Positions 1 to 8,590 of a stretch of DNA of 64,000 bases are shown in pieces (the stretch's first letter is position 1; each line of letters starts with the position of its first letter). Position numbers and translations under genes: made by a program. The stretch covers positions 1 to 64,000 of the forward strand of contig JAFTVE010000009.1 in NCBI GenBank assembly GCA_017465905.1. The letters are read 5' to 3'. This DNA comes from Bacteroidaceae bacterium (GTDB taxonomy: Bacteria; Bacteroidota; Bacteroidia; Bacteroidales; Bacteroidaceae). A model generated the notes under the pieces. That model saw only the letters and a program-made list of their open reading frames with translations, had not been told where the DNA came from and did not search any database.

Positions 1-7
1 AACTCAA

Positions 8-2401
8 ATGCTACTACACTACATCAAAATAGCCCTGCGCAACCTGCGCAAATACCCCGCGCAAACCGCCATCTCCGTGCTCGGCCTCGCCGCCGGCTTC
101 GTCTGCCTCTCGCTCTCCGCCCTGTGGATGCACTACGAGAATACTTACGACACCATGCACAAGGACTATGAGCGGATATATACGTTCCAAGATGAACGAT
201 ACAGCAACAGCCGTGGCGAGCAGACACGAGGCAACACTCTGTTGACATCGTCTGTTGCATATAAAGCGTTGTCGCAAGATTTTCCCGAAGTGGAAGCCAT
301 ATGTGCCGTTCAGCAGAATGAACTGATGGATGGAATCCTTGAGGGGATAACGCTTCATGTAATGCATATTGACGAACGTTTCTCTACTGTTTTTGATGTC
401 CCTTTGCAGGAAGGCGACTTGGCTTTCCTTGAGCGAAAGGAAGAAAACCATGTCGCAATCTCAGAACCACTGGCACGGTTGCTTTTCCCCGATGCAACGC
501 ACTATGTGGGGAACAAATTCCATTTGATTAACGATATGGAATTGGTCGTCGACGCTGTTTATGAACCGTTTGACGTGCACAGCCTCTTTGCAGGCTACAA
601 CATGATAATGTACCGAGATTTCAACCCTGAATGGGGATGGAGAGATGCAGTGTTTGCAAAATTGTACAAGGGTGTGGATGTGCAAGCCTTCTCTGATAAA
701 GTATATAATATATGTAAGGAGAACGGTGACTCATTGCACACTGCTACCATCCCCTTGGTACAGGCTCATCGCTACGGTGGCAACTATCTCAGCCTGCGCT
801 ATACACACTTGCAGAACTTTGCCCTATGCAGTGCACTGCTTGTAGTGTGTGCACTCATCAATTTACTCGTACTCTACCTTATCCGCCTGCGTGGCCGTCA
901 GCGTGAGATGGCGCTCCGCATCGTCAGCGGCGCCACCACCCGTAGCCTACTGCTGATGTTTGTGATAGAGTACAGTATGGTACTCATCGCAGCAGTAGCC
1001 ATAGGAGCGCTCGTCATAGAGTGGCTGCGCGAGCCGTTTGCCCGCTTTGCATCCATCGGCTTGGGCGGCTATTACATACAGTTGCAGTCTTTCTACTATA
1101 TGTTGGGAATTGCGGCCGTTTGCCTTGTCGTTAGTCTGGTACCAATAGCCATTGTGCGTCATCGTACATTACATCGCAGCCTTTCGGCTCGTCAGTCGGG
1201 TGGAACGATGCGCAAGGCCAGCCTCTTCATCCAACTCACCACAAGCATAGCCTTCATCTTCTGCACCATTGTCATGCTGCGCCAAGTACACTTCCTCCGC
1301 AACAACAACTGGGGCTACACTATCAAGGGACGCGCAATGATGTATGTACAGGGCACACGCAGTTCGCAAGAGTTTAACATGGAGTTCTTTTCGATGATGG
1401 ACCGACAGATAGCGCACCAGATGATGCAGTTGCCTATGGTAACGAATGCGCGTGACATAGCGCGTACGTTCAATGGAATAGGCGGAACTTCTTTAGATTG
1501 CGGGATAAGCGCTACACCCGATGGAAATCACATTACAGTAGCAATAGAACCGGGATTTTGGGACATCGGTCACCCCGATTATGGCTTTACAGTTGTAGAA
1601 GGCACATTGCCGCGTGAGGAGAACTGGGCTGAGAATCAAATTGTCATCACCGAGAATACGCGCCGTGCCTTAGGTTGGGACAACGCGGTGGGGCGTATGG
1701 TCTATTCTCACGGAGGATATAAGACGGGAGCAAACGAAGTGGTAGCAGTCATCAAGGACATTCACACCGAGTCACTCATGGAGCAACCGGCCAAGTATTA
1801 TTTCTTAAGTCGGCAGGGCTATAACAAGATATATGGAGAAAGAAATGATTGGACAAAGTATGGTTATTACCTTACAATAAGTTATGAGCCCACGATGCGT
1901 AAAGAGTTCGAGGCTGCTATAGATAAGATGATGAGCAAGCAATTCCCTGAGATTATCTATAAGGTGCGCTATCAAGAAGATTTGTTGGCCGACAAGCTCC
2001 GGAGCGAGACCAACCTGATGACAATCCTTGGCATCATCACCGCCGTCTGCATCCTCGTGGCCGTGTTTGGCGTCTACTCCATCGTGACGCTCGCCTGTGC
2101 CCAAAGGCGCAAGGAGATTGCCCTGCGCAAGATTCACGGAGCCACGCTGGCGGACATCCTCTCCATATTTATAAAGGAGTACGGCCTCATCGTCCTTGCC
2201 GCCTCGGCCGTCGCCTTCCCCATAGGCTATATGATAATGAAGGAGTGGGTGGCGCAGTACGTGAAGCAGGCGCCCATCGCCTGGTGGATATACGCCGTCA
2301 TCCTCCTCGCCATCGTCCTGCTCATCGCCCTCTCGGTAGGCTCGCGCGTATGGCGCACCGCACGAGAGAATCCGGCGGAGGTGATAAAGAGGGGGAATTA
2401 G
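8..2401 (+). CDS. MacB/FtsX-type ABC transporter permease
   Basis: A 797-residue inner membrane permease of the FtsX/MacB superfamily, expected to work with a separate ATPase in lipid, peptide or lipoprotein transport or in mechanotransmission. Visible: TM1 at about 19-40, a periplasmic domain to about 265, four TM segments between about 270 and 425, a second periplasmic domain at about 430-668, and three TM segments at about 670-695, 718-745 and 758-780. The cytoplasmic motif RRKEIALRKIHGAT follows TM6 and the C-terminus reads NPAEVIKRGN; both are typical of Bacteroidota FtsX-like permeases. The 8-TM, two-FtsX-domain layout matches the usual length of about 780-800. No ATPase gene lies downstream, so any partner is left of the window. 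The substrate cannot be told from the sequence. Confidence 0.9.
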   Translation: MLLHYIKIALRNLRKYPAQTAISVLGLAAGFVCLSLSALWMHYENTYDTMHKDYERIYTFQDERYSNSRGEQTRGNTLLTSSVAYKALSQDFPEVEAICAVQQNELMDGILEGITLHVMHIDERFSTVFDVPLQEGDLAFLERKEENHVAISEPLARLLFPDATHYVGNKFHLINDMELVVDAVYEPFDVHSLFAGYNMIMYRDFNPEWGWRDAVFAKLYKGVDVQAFSDKVYNICKENGDSLHTATIPLVQAHRYGGNYLSLRYTHLQNFALCSALLVVCALINLLVLYLIRLRGRQREMALRIVSGATTRSLLLMFVIEYSMVLIAAVAIGALVIEWLREPFARFASIGLGGYYIQLQSFYYMLGIAAVCLVVSLVPIAIVRHRTLHRSLSARQSGGTMRKASLFIQLTTSIAFIFCTIVMLRQVHFLRNNNWGYTIKGRAMMYVQGTRSSQEFNMEFFSMMDRQIAHQMMQLPMVTNARDIARTFNGIGGTSLDCGISATPDGNHITVAIEPGFWDIGHPDYGFTVVEGTLPREENWAENQIVITENTRRALGWDNAVGRMVYSHGGYKTGANEVVAVIKDIHTESLMEQPAKYYFLSRQGYNKIYGERNDWTKYGYYLTISYEPTMRKEFEAAIDKMMSKQFPEIIYKVRYQEDLLADKLRSETNLMTILGIITAVCILVAVFGVYSIVTLACAQRRKEIALRKIHGATLADILSIFIKEYGLIVLAASAVAFPIGYMIMKEWVAQYVKQAPIAWWIYAVILLAIVLLIALSVGSRVWRTARENPAEVIKRGN

Positions 2402-2443
2402 GGAACCTCCCCCTGCCCCTCCCAAGGAGGGGTGACTCGTCAT
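2402..2443. repeat. CCTCCCC/GGAGGGG dispersed repeat
   Basis: Directly after the permease stop lies a C-rich/G-rich inverted sequence with CCCCTCCC followed by AAGGAGGGG, then GACTCGTCATCGCGGAA. Similar pieces (CCCCTCCCAA, AAGGAGGGGAA and the complement of TCATCGCGGAA) occur inside the RNase H gene at about 48420-48500, so this is a dispersed repeat rather than part of the gene. Confidence 0.5.
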
Positions 2444-2456
2444 CGCGGAATAAATA

Positions 2457-2485
2457 AAGGGTGAGCCAAATACTGACTCACCCTT
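2457..2485. terminator. Bidirectional hairpin terminator
   Basis: A 9-bp perfect stem (AAGGGTGAG / CTCACCCTT) with an 11-nt loop sits between the convergent permease gene (+) and RNA methyltransferase gene (-). It can serve both strands, although T-runs are short. Confidence 0.6.
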
Positions 2486-2494
2486 GTTGCTTGA

Positions 2495-4096
2495 TTATTT
2501 CTTGTCGCCCCTGCTCTTGTTAGGATTAGGTCTTGAGAATCGTTGAGGGCGCTGGCCACGCTTGTCTCCCATGGGCTTGCCGCCACGGAACTCGCGCTTG
2601 CCACCATCCTGTGGCCTATTTGCCTTGCGCTCGCGGGCTGCCTGCATCTTGGCAAACTCGTGGTGACGCTCGTAAAGGGTGCTGTAGTTGGTGTCCTCCT
2701 CGTAGCGCTCGCGGTCGTTGCGCTCGGCCATCTCGCGCTTGCTGATGGGACGGTCTTCGCCGAAACGACGATTGTCGTCGTTGAACCTGCGACGTTCGCC
2801 GCCAAAGCTGCGCTCTTCGTCGTTGAAACGACGGCGTGGACGCTCCTCCTCGCGCTTCATGCCAAAGGTCTTCGCAGCACGCTCCTCACGTACACGGAGC
2901 GGACGGCGCTCTGTCGCAGGGCGCTCGCTCTTGTCGAGCTCCTCGCCGCTCTCGCGGAACTCCTTGAACTTACCGTCGAACATCTCGTACTTGCGGAACT
3001 CGCAGGGAAGGGCACCGTTGAAGAAGGGGATGATGACCGAGGCCTTCAGCCCAATCTTGTCGAAGCACTCCTTGCGGTAGCTCAATATCCATGCATCGTT
3101 GCCCTTGAAGGCATGCTTGAGTCGCTCGCCGATGGTGCGGTACAGGCCCAAGAGGTCGTCGGTAGTGATGCGCTCGCCATAGGGCGGGTTGGTCACCATG
3201 ATGGCACGCTCGGCAGGCTCCACGAAGTCGGCCATATCGCGGTGCTCAATGGTGATGTCCTTGGAGAGGCCCGCTGCACGCACATTGTTGGTGGCGATAT
3301 TCACCGCCTTCCAGTCGATGTCGTAGCCGTAGATATGGTGGGTAAACTCGCGCTCGGCAGAGTCGTCGTTGTATATCTCGTCGAAAAGCTCCTGGTCGAA
3401 GTCGGCCCACTTCTCGAAAGCAAACTCCTTGCGGAAGACGCCCGGCGCGATGTTGCGGGCGATGAGGGCAGCCTCGATGGGCAGGGTACCCGAACCGCAC
3501 ATGGGGTCTACGAAGTCGCACTCTCCTGTCCAGCCCGTCTGCAAAATCATGCCGGCAGCCAGCACCTCATTGAGCGGAGCCTCCACAGCCTCCTGACGGT
3601 AGCCACGGCGGTGGAGCGACTCACCCGATGAGTCGAGCGACAGGGTGCAGCGATCCTGTGCGATGTGTATGTGGAGCGTGATGTCGGGGTTGGTCACCTG
3701 CACCGAGGGGCGCTTGCCCTCCTTCTCCCGGAAGTAGTCGGCAATGGCATCCTTGACGCGGTAGGCCACAAACTTGGAGTGGCGGAACTCGTCGCTGAAC
3801 ACCACCGAGTCGACAGCAAAGCTGGTGTTCACATCCATATAGTCTTCCCACTTGATGCGCTTCACGATATCATATATCTCGTCGGCATCCTTGGCATTGA
3901 AGTGAAGGATAGGCTTCAAGATGCGGATGGCTGTGCGCAAATGGAAGTTGGCACGGTACATCATGGCCTTGTCACCGGTAAACGATACCATACGGCGACC
4001 TATCTGGATGTCGTTGGCACCCAACTCGGTAAGTTCCTTTGCCAATATCTCCTCCAGTCCCTGGAAAGTCTTGGCGATGAGTTCAAATGTTTTCAA
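2495..4096 (-). CDS. THUMP-domain class I SAM-dependent RNA methyltransferase (RlmL-N type)
   Basis: Predicted 23S rRNA guanine-N2 methyltransferase of the RlmL/YpsC type. From the chosen start: THUMP region at about 40-160, then a Rossmann methyltransferase domain with the SAM motif DPMCGSGTLPIEAAL and the catalytic N6/N2-amino methylase motif TNPPYGER. The last 140 or so residues are a low-complexity, Arg/Glu/Gly-rich tail with repeats such as RRFNDE and RRFNDDNRRFG, probably a disordered RNA-binding extension. The frame stays open upstream to 4291, but a TACCTTTG promoter box for this strand lies at 4135-4142, so translation must start downstream of it. I choose the TTG at 4096 (protein begins LKTFELIAKTFQG, about 533 aa); a TTG at 4120 is the alternative. 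No in-frame ATG is available there. Confidence 0.85.
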   Translation of the reverse strand: MKTFELIAKTFQGLEEILAKELTELGANDIQIGRRMVSFTGDKAMMYRANFHLRTAIRILKPILHFNAKDADEIYDIVKRIKWEDYMDVNTSFAVDSVVFSDEFRHSKFVAYRVKDAIADYFREKEGKRPSVQVTNPDITLHIHIAQDRCTLSLDSSGESLHRRGYRQEAVEAPLNEVLAAGMILQTGWTGECDFVDPMCGSGTLPIEAALIARNIAPGVFRKEFAFEKWADFDQELFDEIYNDDSAEREFTHHIYGYDIDWKAVNIATNNVRAAGLSKDITIEHRDMADFVEPAERAIMVTNPPYGERITTDDLLGLYRTIGERLKHAFKGNDAWILSYRKECFDKIGLKASVIIPFFNGALPCEFRKYEMFDGKFKEFRESGEELDKSERPATERRPLRVREERAAKTFGMKREEERPRRRFNDEERSFGGERRRFNDDNRRFGEDRPISKREMAERNDRERYEEDTNYSTLYERHHEFAKMQAARERKANRPQDGGKREFRGGKPMGDKRGQRPQRFSRPNPNKSRGDKK

Positions 4097-4134
4097 TGTC
4101 GTATCTATTTTGTTGTTCAATTCGAAATTCTGCG

Positions 4135-4142
4135 CAAAGGTA
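4135..4142 (-). promoter_or_regulatory. -7 box (TACCTTTG) of the RNA methyltransferase gene
   Basis: Matches the Bacteroidota TAnnTTTG box on the minus strand. It lies 38 nt upstream of the TTG at 4096 and rules out starts farther upstream. Confidence 0.6.
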
Positions 4143-4270
4143 CAAAAAAACGAGTCATATTGGTAAGTTTTTTGTAGCAAAGGTAATAAAGGCATATAAA
4201 CAAATAACCTATTTGGGGACTCATACGTTAAAAATAGCGAAAAAACATCAGCAAGAAACAAAATATGACG

Positions 4271-4278
4271 TATCTTTG
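4271..4278 (+). promoter_or_regulatory. -7 box (TATCTTTG) of dapB
   Basis: TATCTTTG lies 30 nt upstream of the dapB ATG. It is divergent from the methyltransferase promoter about 130 bp away. Confidence 0.65.
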
Positions 4279-4308
4279 TCACAGATTTCAATAAATACTT
4301 TTATCCCA

Positions 4309-5064
4309 ATGAAAATAGCATTGATAGGCTACGGCAAGATGGGCAAGATGATAGAGCAGATTGCCCTGCAGCGCGGCCATGAGATAGTATGCATCATCGA
4401 CATTGACAATCAGGACGACTTCGGCTCCGAAGCGTTTCGCAGTGCCGATGTAGCCATTGAGTTTACCAATCCGATGGTGGCCTACGACAACTACATGAAG
4501 GCATTTGCAGCCGGAGTAAAGGTGGTGTCGGGAAGCACAGGATGGCTCGAGGAGCATGGCGATGAGGTACGCACGATGTGTACAGAAGGTGGAAAAACAT
4601 TGTTCTGGTCATCAAACTTCAGCCTCGGCGTGGCTGTTTTCTCTGCAGTGAACAAGTACCTGGCCAAGATGATGAACCGCTTCGATGAATATGACGTCAG
4701 CATGAGCGAGACACACCACATACACAAACTCGATGCCCCCAGTGGTACAGCCATCACGCTGGCCGAGGGTATCCTGGAGAACCTCGACCGCAAACAACGC
4801 TGGGTACCGGGCACGCTGCTCGCTGCCGACGGCACACTGAGCGGCACCACCGAGTGTGCCCCCGATGAGCTGCCCGTAAGCTCAATACGCGAGGGTGAGG
4901 TGCCTGGCATACACAGCATACGCTACGACTCCGAAGCCGACAGCATCACCATCACCCACGATGCCAAGAGCCGCCGCGGATTTGCTCTCGGAGCAGTGCT
5001 GGCAGCTGAGTATACAGCCACGCATGAGGGCCTGCTCGGCATGAATGATTTGTTTGATTTCTGA
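4309..5064 (+). CDS. dapB: 4-hydroxy-tetrahydrodipicolinate reductase
   Basis: Reduces 4-hydroxy-tetrahydrodipicolinate with NAD(P)H in the lysine/diaminopimelate pathway, in the cytosol. The 251-residue product has the nucleotide-binding start MKIALIGYGKMGK, the substrate/catalytic motif SETHHIHKLDAPSGTA (His136-His137, Lys140) and the C-terminal DapB domain, at the usual family length for Bacteroidota. The frame is open back to 4087, but the ATG at 4309 follows the promoter box at 4271-4278 and gives the canonical N-terminus. lepB follows after 142 bp and may be co-transcribed, as often seen in Bacteroidales. Confidence 0.95.
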   Translation: MKIALIGYGKMGKMIEQIALQRGHEIVCIIDIDNQDDFGSEAFRSADVAIEFTNPMVAYDNYMKAFAAGVKVVSGSTGWLEEHGDEVRTMCTEGGKTLFWSSNFSLGVAVFSAVNKYLAKMMNRFDEYDVSMSETHHIHKLDAPSGTAITLAEGILENLDRKQRWVPGTLLAADGTLSGTTECAPDELPVSSIREGEVPGIHSIRYDSEADSITITHDAKSRRGFALGAVLAAEYTATHEGLLGMNDLFDF

Positions 5065-5077
5065 ATGTCTCTTTCAT

Positions 5078-5163
5078 GTCATCCTGAACGAACCAACGGT
5101 CGACGCTAAAGTCAATGTGAAGGATCTCATGAGATTCTTCCTCCTGATAGTCGTCAGAATGAC
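5078..5163. repeat. Intergenic inverted-repeat (REP-like) element
   Basis: The gap between dapB and lepB is bounded by GTCATCCTGA (5078-5087) and TCAGAATGAC (5154-5163), with an inner near-palindrome AGGATCTCATGAGATTCTT (5121-5139). It also contains GGTCGACGCTAAAGTCAATG, a fragment of a repeat seen at 20221, 23979 and 48438. It looks like a transcribed hairpin or REP-like element within the dapB-lepB unit. Confidence 0.55.
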
Positions 5164-5206
5164 AAAAAATAATAATCCGATAAATCTGTGTAATCTGTTG
5201 TAAAAT

Positions 5207-6652
5207 ATGAATAGAATTAAGGAAGCCACTCCCAAGCAGTGGATAAAGTTTGGCATAGTACTGGCCCTGTACCTTCTCTTCCTGCTCTGGATCAAGAGCT
5301 GGTGGGGACTTATCGTAGTGCCCTTCATCTTCGACGCTTATATCACTAAGTTCATTCCTTGGACATGGTGGAAGACAGCTAAGAGCGCTACCGTGCGCAG
5401 CATCATGAGCTGGGTCGACGCCATCGTGTTTGCCCTCGTAGCCGTATATTTCGTGCACATCTACTTCTTCCAGAACTACACCATCCCTACCTCATCATTG
5501 GAGAAGTCACTGCTCGTGGGCGACTACCTCTTCGTGAGCAAGGTGTCGTATGGCCCTCGCAAGCCCAACACACCGCTCACCATGCCACTCACGCAACACA
5601 CCATGCCCATCACTGGCGGCAAGAGCTACATAGAGTGGCCCCAATGGCCCTACGAGCGTGTCAAGGGACTGGGCAACGTAGAGCTCAACGACATCGTCGT
5701 GTTCAACTACCCTACCGGCGACACCATCGTGAGCAACCCACAGTTTGCCGCCAATGACTTCTACAAGATGGTGAGCGACATCAGCGTAGAGCTCAACCGT
5801 GGCCACTACCCCGACGTAGATAGTCTCAACGCAGCCGATGAGCGCAAGGCATATGAGCAATTCCTGGCCAAGGGACGTAAGTATATAGCCAGTCATCCCG
5901 AGGTATTCGGCAAGGTCGACTGGCGCCCTGTAGACCGTCGCGAGAACTATGTAAAGCGCTGTGTAGGTATGCCGGGACAGACATTGGAGATCAAGGACAA
6001 GGTCATCTACCTCGACGGCGTGGCCAACAAGGAGCCCGACAACGTGCAGTACAGCTACTACGTGACTACCAAGCGCCCCATCGGCGAGAAGCTGCGTCGC
6101 GAGCTGGGTATCAGCAAGGAGGACTTGGCCAACCACAATGCCAACAGCACCTACTACTACCTGCCACTGACACAGAAGGCCTACGAGATACTGTCAAAGC
6201 GTACCGATATTGTGGAAAAGATAACTCCCGTTGTTGAGGAGCACGGACATGGCCTCTACCCTGTAAACAAGCATACAGGCTGGAGCATCGACAACTACGG
6301 ACCCTTGTGGATTCCCAAGCGTGGAGAAACGATTGCCCTCACGCTCGACAATCTCCCCTTCTACGAGCGCCCCATCGCCGTATATGAGGGCAACGACCTG
6401 CAGGTGCGCGATGGCAAGATATACATCAATGGCAAAGAGGCCACCGAGTATACCTTCACCATGGACTACTACTGGATGCAGGGCGACAACCGTCACAACA
6501 GCCTCGACTCACGCTTCTGGGGCTTCGTACCTGAGGATCACATCGTGGGCAAGCCCATCCTCATCTGGCTATCGCTCGACAAGGACCGCGGCTGGCTGGA
6601 TGGTAAGATCCGTTGGAACCGCCTGTTCCGCATGGTGGAGAGCTACGATTAA
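5207..6652 (+). CDS. lepB: Signal peptidase I
   Basis: Cleaves signal peptides of exported proteins at the inner membrane. Two N-terminal TM segments are visible at about 11-45 and 68-88. They are followed by the catalytic serine motif YTIPTSSLEKSLLVGDYLF (Ser97), the general-base motif YVKRCVGMPGQTLEI (Lys250) and the C-terminal box GDNRHNSLDSRFWGFVP. At 481 residues it is much longer than E. coli LepB (324). The extra length sits between the Ser and Lys boxes (about 150 residues) and between the Lys box and the final box (about 190 residues), a layout known for Bacteroidota LepB. It lies downstream of dapB. Confidence 0.93.
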   Translation: MNRIKEATPKQWIKFGIVLALYLLFLLWIKSWWGLIVVPFIFDAYITKFIPWTWWKTAKSATVRSIMSWVDAIVFALVAVYFVHIYFFQNYTIPTSSLEKSLLVGDYLFVSKVSYGPRKPNTPLTMPLTQHTMPITGGKSYIEWPQWPYERVKGLGNVELNDIVVFNYPTGDTIVSNPQFAANDFYKMVSDISVELNRGHYPDVDSLNAADERKAYEQFLAKGRKYIASHPEVFGKVDWRPVDRRENYVKRCVGMPGQTLEIKDKVIYLDGVANKEPDNVQYSYYVTTKRPIGEKLRRELGISKEDLANHNANSTYYYLPLTQKAYEILSKRTDIVEKITPVVEEHGHGLYPVNKHTGWSIDNYGPLWIPKRGETIALTLDNLPFYERPIAVYEGNDLQVRDGKIYINGKEATEYTFTMDYYWMQGDNRHNSLDSRFWGFVPEDHIVGKPILIWLSLDKDRGWLDGKIRWNRLFRMVESYD

Positions 6653-6677
6653 TTATATAGTAAATAAGCATAATAGC

Positions 6678-6711
6678 GAATGGCAGCGCACCTCACGGTG
6701 TGCTGCCATTC
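6678..6711. terminator. Hairpin downstream of lepB
   Basis: GAATGGCAGC and GCTGCCATTC form a long stem around CACCTCACGGTG. There is no strong T-run after it, so it may be a hairpin-only or bidirectional terminator between convergent lepB and the acyl-CoA synthetase gene. The following 80 bp carries two TAGGTTTAGGTT-like stretches. Confidence 0.5.
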
Positions 6712-6795
6712 TACTTGTCAAGGTTTAGGTTTCAAACAATAATAATCAACAAGCGTTTCTATTCTTAGGTTTAGGTTGTCTTATGGAAAAGAGGA

Positions 6796-8445
6796 TTATC
6801 TCCTTTTGCGTATTTCATAATGCTTCACTTTGCCACTGATTGTCTTGGGGAGTTCATCGACAAATTCCACTACGCGTGGGTATTTGTAGGGGGCTGTGGT
6901 CTCCTTCACATGCAGCTGTATCTCTTTGACCAGTGCCTCGCCAGCCTTGTCGCGATAGTCATCAGTAAGCACGATGGTGGCCTTCACCACCTGTCCGCGT
7001 ATCTCGTCGGGCACACCCGTGATGGCACATTCGAGCACTGCAGGATGCTTCATGAGGGCGCTCTCCACCTCAAATGGCCCGATACGGTAGCCAGAAGACT
7101 TTATCACATCGTCCATGCGGCCTACAAACCAGAAATAGCCATCTCTATCGCGATAGGCAATGTCGCCCGTATGGTACCAGCCATCGCGATTTGCCGTTGC
7201 TGTAAGCGCTGTGTCGCAATAGTACTCCTTGAAGAGACCCAGAGGCTTTCCCACGGCCGTGCGTATGACAATCTCACCCTCCTCGTCGGCGCCAAGCAGC
7301 TTGCCCTCGCTATCCATAATCTCCACATGATATTGCGGACCGCGCACACCCATGGATCCTGGCTTGGGCTTACACCAAGGATAAGTGCCAACGGAAAGCG
7401 TCGTCTCCGTCTGCCCATACCCCTCCATCAGGCGAATGCCTGTGAGACGATACCACTCGTCAAACACACTGGGGTTGAGTGCCTCGCCTGCTACCGTACA
7501 GTAGCGCAAGCTGCTGATGTCGTAGCTAGCCACATCCTCTTTGATGAGGAAGCGGAATACTGTAGGTGGCGCACAGAAAGAGGTGATACGATACTTCTCT
7601 ATCGTACGCAGGATATCGGCAGGAGGGAAACGGCCTTCGTAGTCGTATACAAATACCGTAGCACCTGCTATCCACTGTCCATACAGCTTACCCCAGGCTG
7701 CCTTGCCCCACCCCGTATCGCTCAGCGTCAAGTGCAGCGAATCTTCGCTGAGGTTGTGCCAGTACTTGCCCGTGATAATATGTCCCAACGGATAGGTGAA
7801 GTCGTGGCACACCATCTTGGGCTCGCCTGTGGTGCCCGAAGTGAAATACATCAACATTGTGTCGCTGCACTCATTGCGCTCGGGAGCCACGAAAGGCGCC
7901 GCATTGGCGATACCTTTATGGAAGTCGTTCCATCCCTCGGGGATAATTTCTCCGATGGAAACGAGTCTTTTTAGCGTCGGACAACAATGGAGAACTGCCT
8001 CTACATTGGCAATGATGTCGCTGTCGCCACAGGCTACGATAGCCTTTATGCCTGCCGCATTGCAGCGATACTCTATGTCGTGGCTACGCAGCAGATGAGT
8101 AGCAGGCACCACGACAGCGCCCAGCTTGTGCAGAGCCAGCATGCTGAACCACCACTCACAGCGGCGTTTGAGGATGAGCATCACCACATCGCCTCGCCCG
8201 ATACCGAGGCTTTGGAAGTAGGAGGCGGTACGATCGGAGTATTCCTTCAGGTCGCGGAAGGTGAACAGACGTTCCTTGCCGTCTTCGTTGGTCCATAGCA
8301 ATGCGTTCTTTGTCGGATTCTCTTCGGCCCACGCATCTACCACATCGTAGGCGAAGTTGAAGTGTGCAGGCACACACACCTGATAGTGCTCCATGAAATC
8401 CTCATAGGAATTGAAGTCACATTGCTTTAGAAATCGTTCCAACAT
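6796..8445 (-). CDS. AMP-forming acyl-CoA synthetase
   Basis: A 549-residue ANL-superfamily adenylating enzyme, predicted to make an acyl-adenylate and then an acyl-CoA in the cytosol. Motifs: P-loop-like YFTSGTTGEPK at about 200, the core motif GYGQTETTL, the hinge region YWFVGRMDDVIKSSGYRIGP and the C-terminal adenylation lysine in ISGK (Lys539). Overall it resembles the medium-chain/ACSM-type subgroup more than acetate-specific Acs, but the carboxylate cannot be fixed from sequence. Its promoter box (TATCTTTG) is at 8468-8475. It stands alone, with 145 bp to the next gene on the same strand. Confidence 0.88.
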   Translation of the reverse strand: MLERFLKQCDFNSYEDFMEHYQVCVPAHFNFAYDVVDAWAEENPTKNALLWTNEDGKERLFTFRDLKEYSDRTASYFQSLGIGRGDVVMLILKRRCEWWFSMLALHKLGAVVVPATHLLRSHDIEYRCNAAGIKAIVACGDSDIIANVEAVLHCCPTLKRLVSIGEIIPEGWNDFHKGIANAAPFVAPERNECSDTMLMYFTSGTTGEPKMVCHDFTYPLGHIITGKYWHNLSEDSLHLTLSDTGWGKAAWGKLYGQWIAGATVFVYDYEGRFPPADILRTIEKYRITSFCAPPTVFRFLIKEDVASYDISSLRYCTVAGEALNPSVFDEWYRLTGIRLMEGYGQTETTLSVGTYPWCKPKPGSMGVRGPQYHVEIMDSEGKLLGADEEGEIVIRTAVGKPLGLFKEYYCDTALTATANRDGWYHTGDIAYRDRDGYFWFVGRMDDVIKSSGYRIGPFEVESALMKHPAVLECAITGVPDEIRGQVVKATIVLTDDYRDKAGEALVKEIQLHVKETTAPYKYPRVVEFVDELPKTISGKVKHYEIRKRR

Positions 8446-8467
8446 ATTGCTTTTGCTTTTTCGGCCG

Positions 8468-8475
8468 CAAAGATA
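8468..8475 (-). promoter_or_regulatory. -7 box (TATCTTTG) of the acyl-CoA synthetase gene
   Basis: Canonical TAnnTTTG box on the minus strand, 22 nt upstream of the ATG at 8445. The rest of the 8446-8590 gap shows nothing else I can name. Confidence 0.6.
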
Positions 8476-8590
8476 ATATGCTGGTAAAATAGGCTCCTAT
8501 CCGTTCGTCATCAAACGCAACACCACTGCCCACAAAACGCGTGTCGTTCGTCAAGGGGCTTAGTGGCGAATGGTGCACAATGCAGATTTA

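Noticed and set aside
2543-3631. Long open frame on the plus strand opposite the RNA methyltransferase
   Set aside because: Composition is a mirror of the real gene (Leu/Val/Ala-rich, no domain); the minus-strand protein has clear motifs.
4162-4179. Possible 11-bp repeat (GGTAAGT, TGTAGCA) above the methyltransferase promoter
   Set aside because: Only partial match and the distance to the -7 box (19 bp) is different from the others.
6720-6780. Telomere-like GGTTTAGGTT repeats
   Set aside because: Only two short separate copies between convergent genes; no end-of-replicon context.
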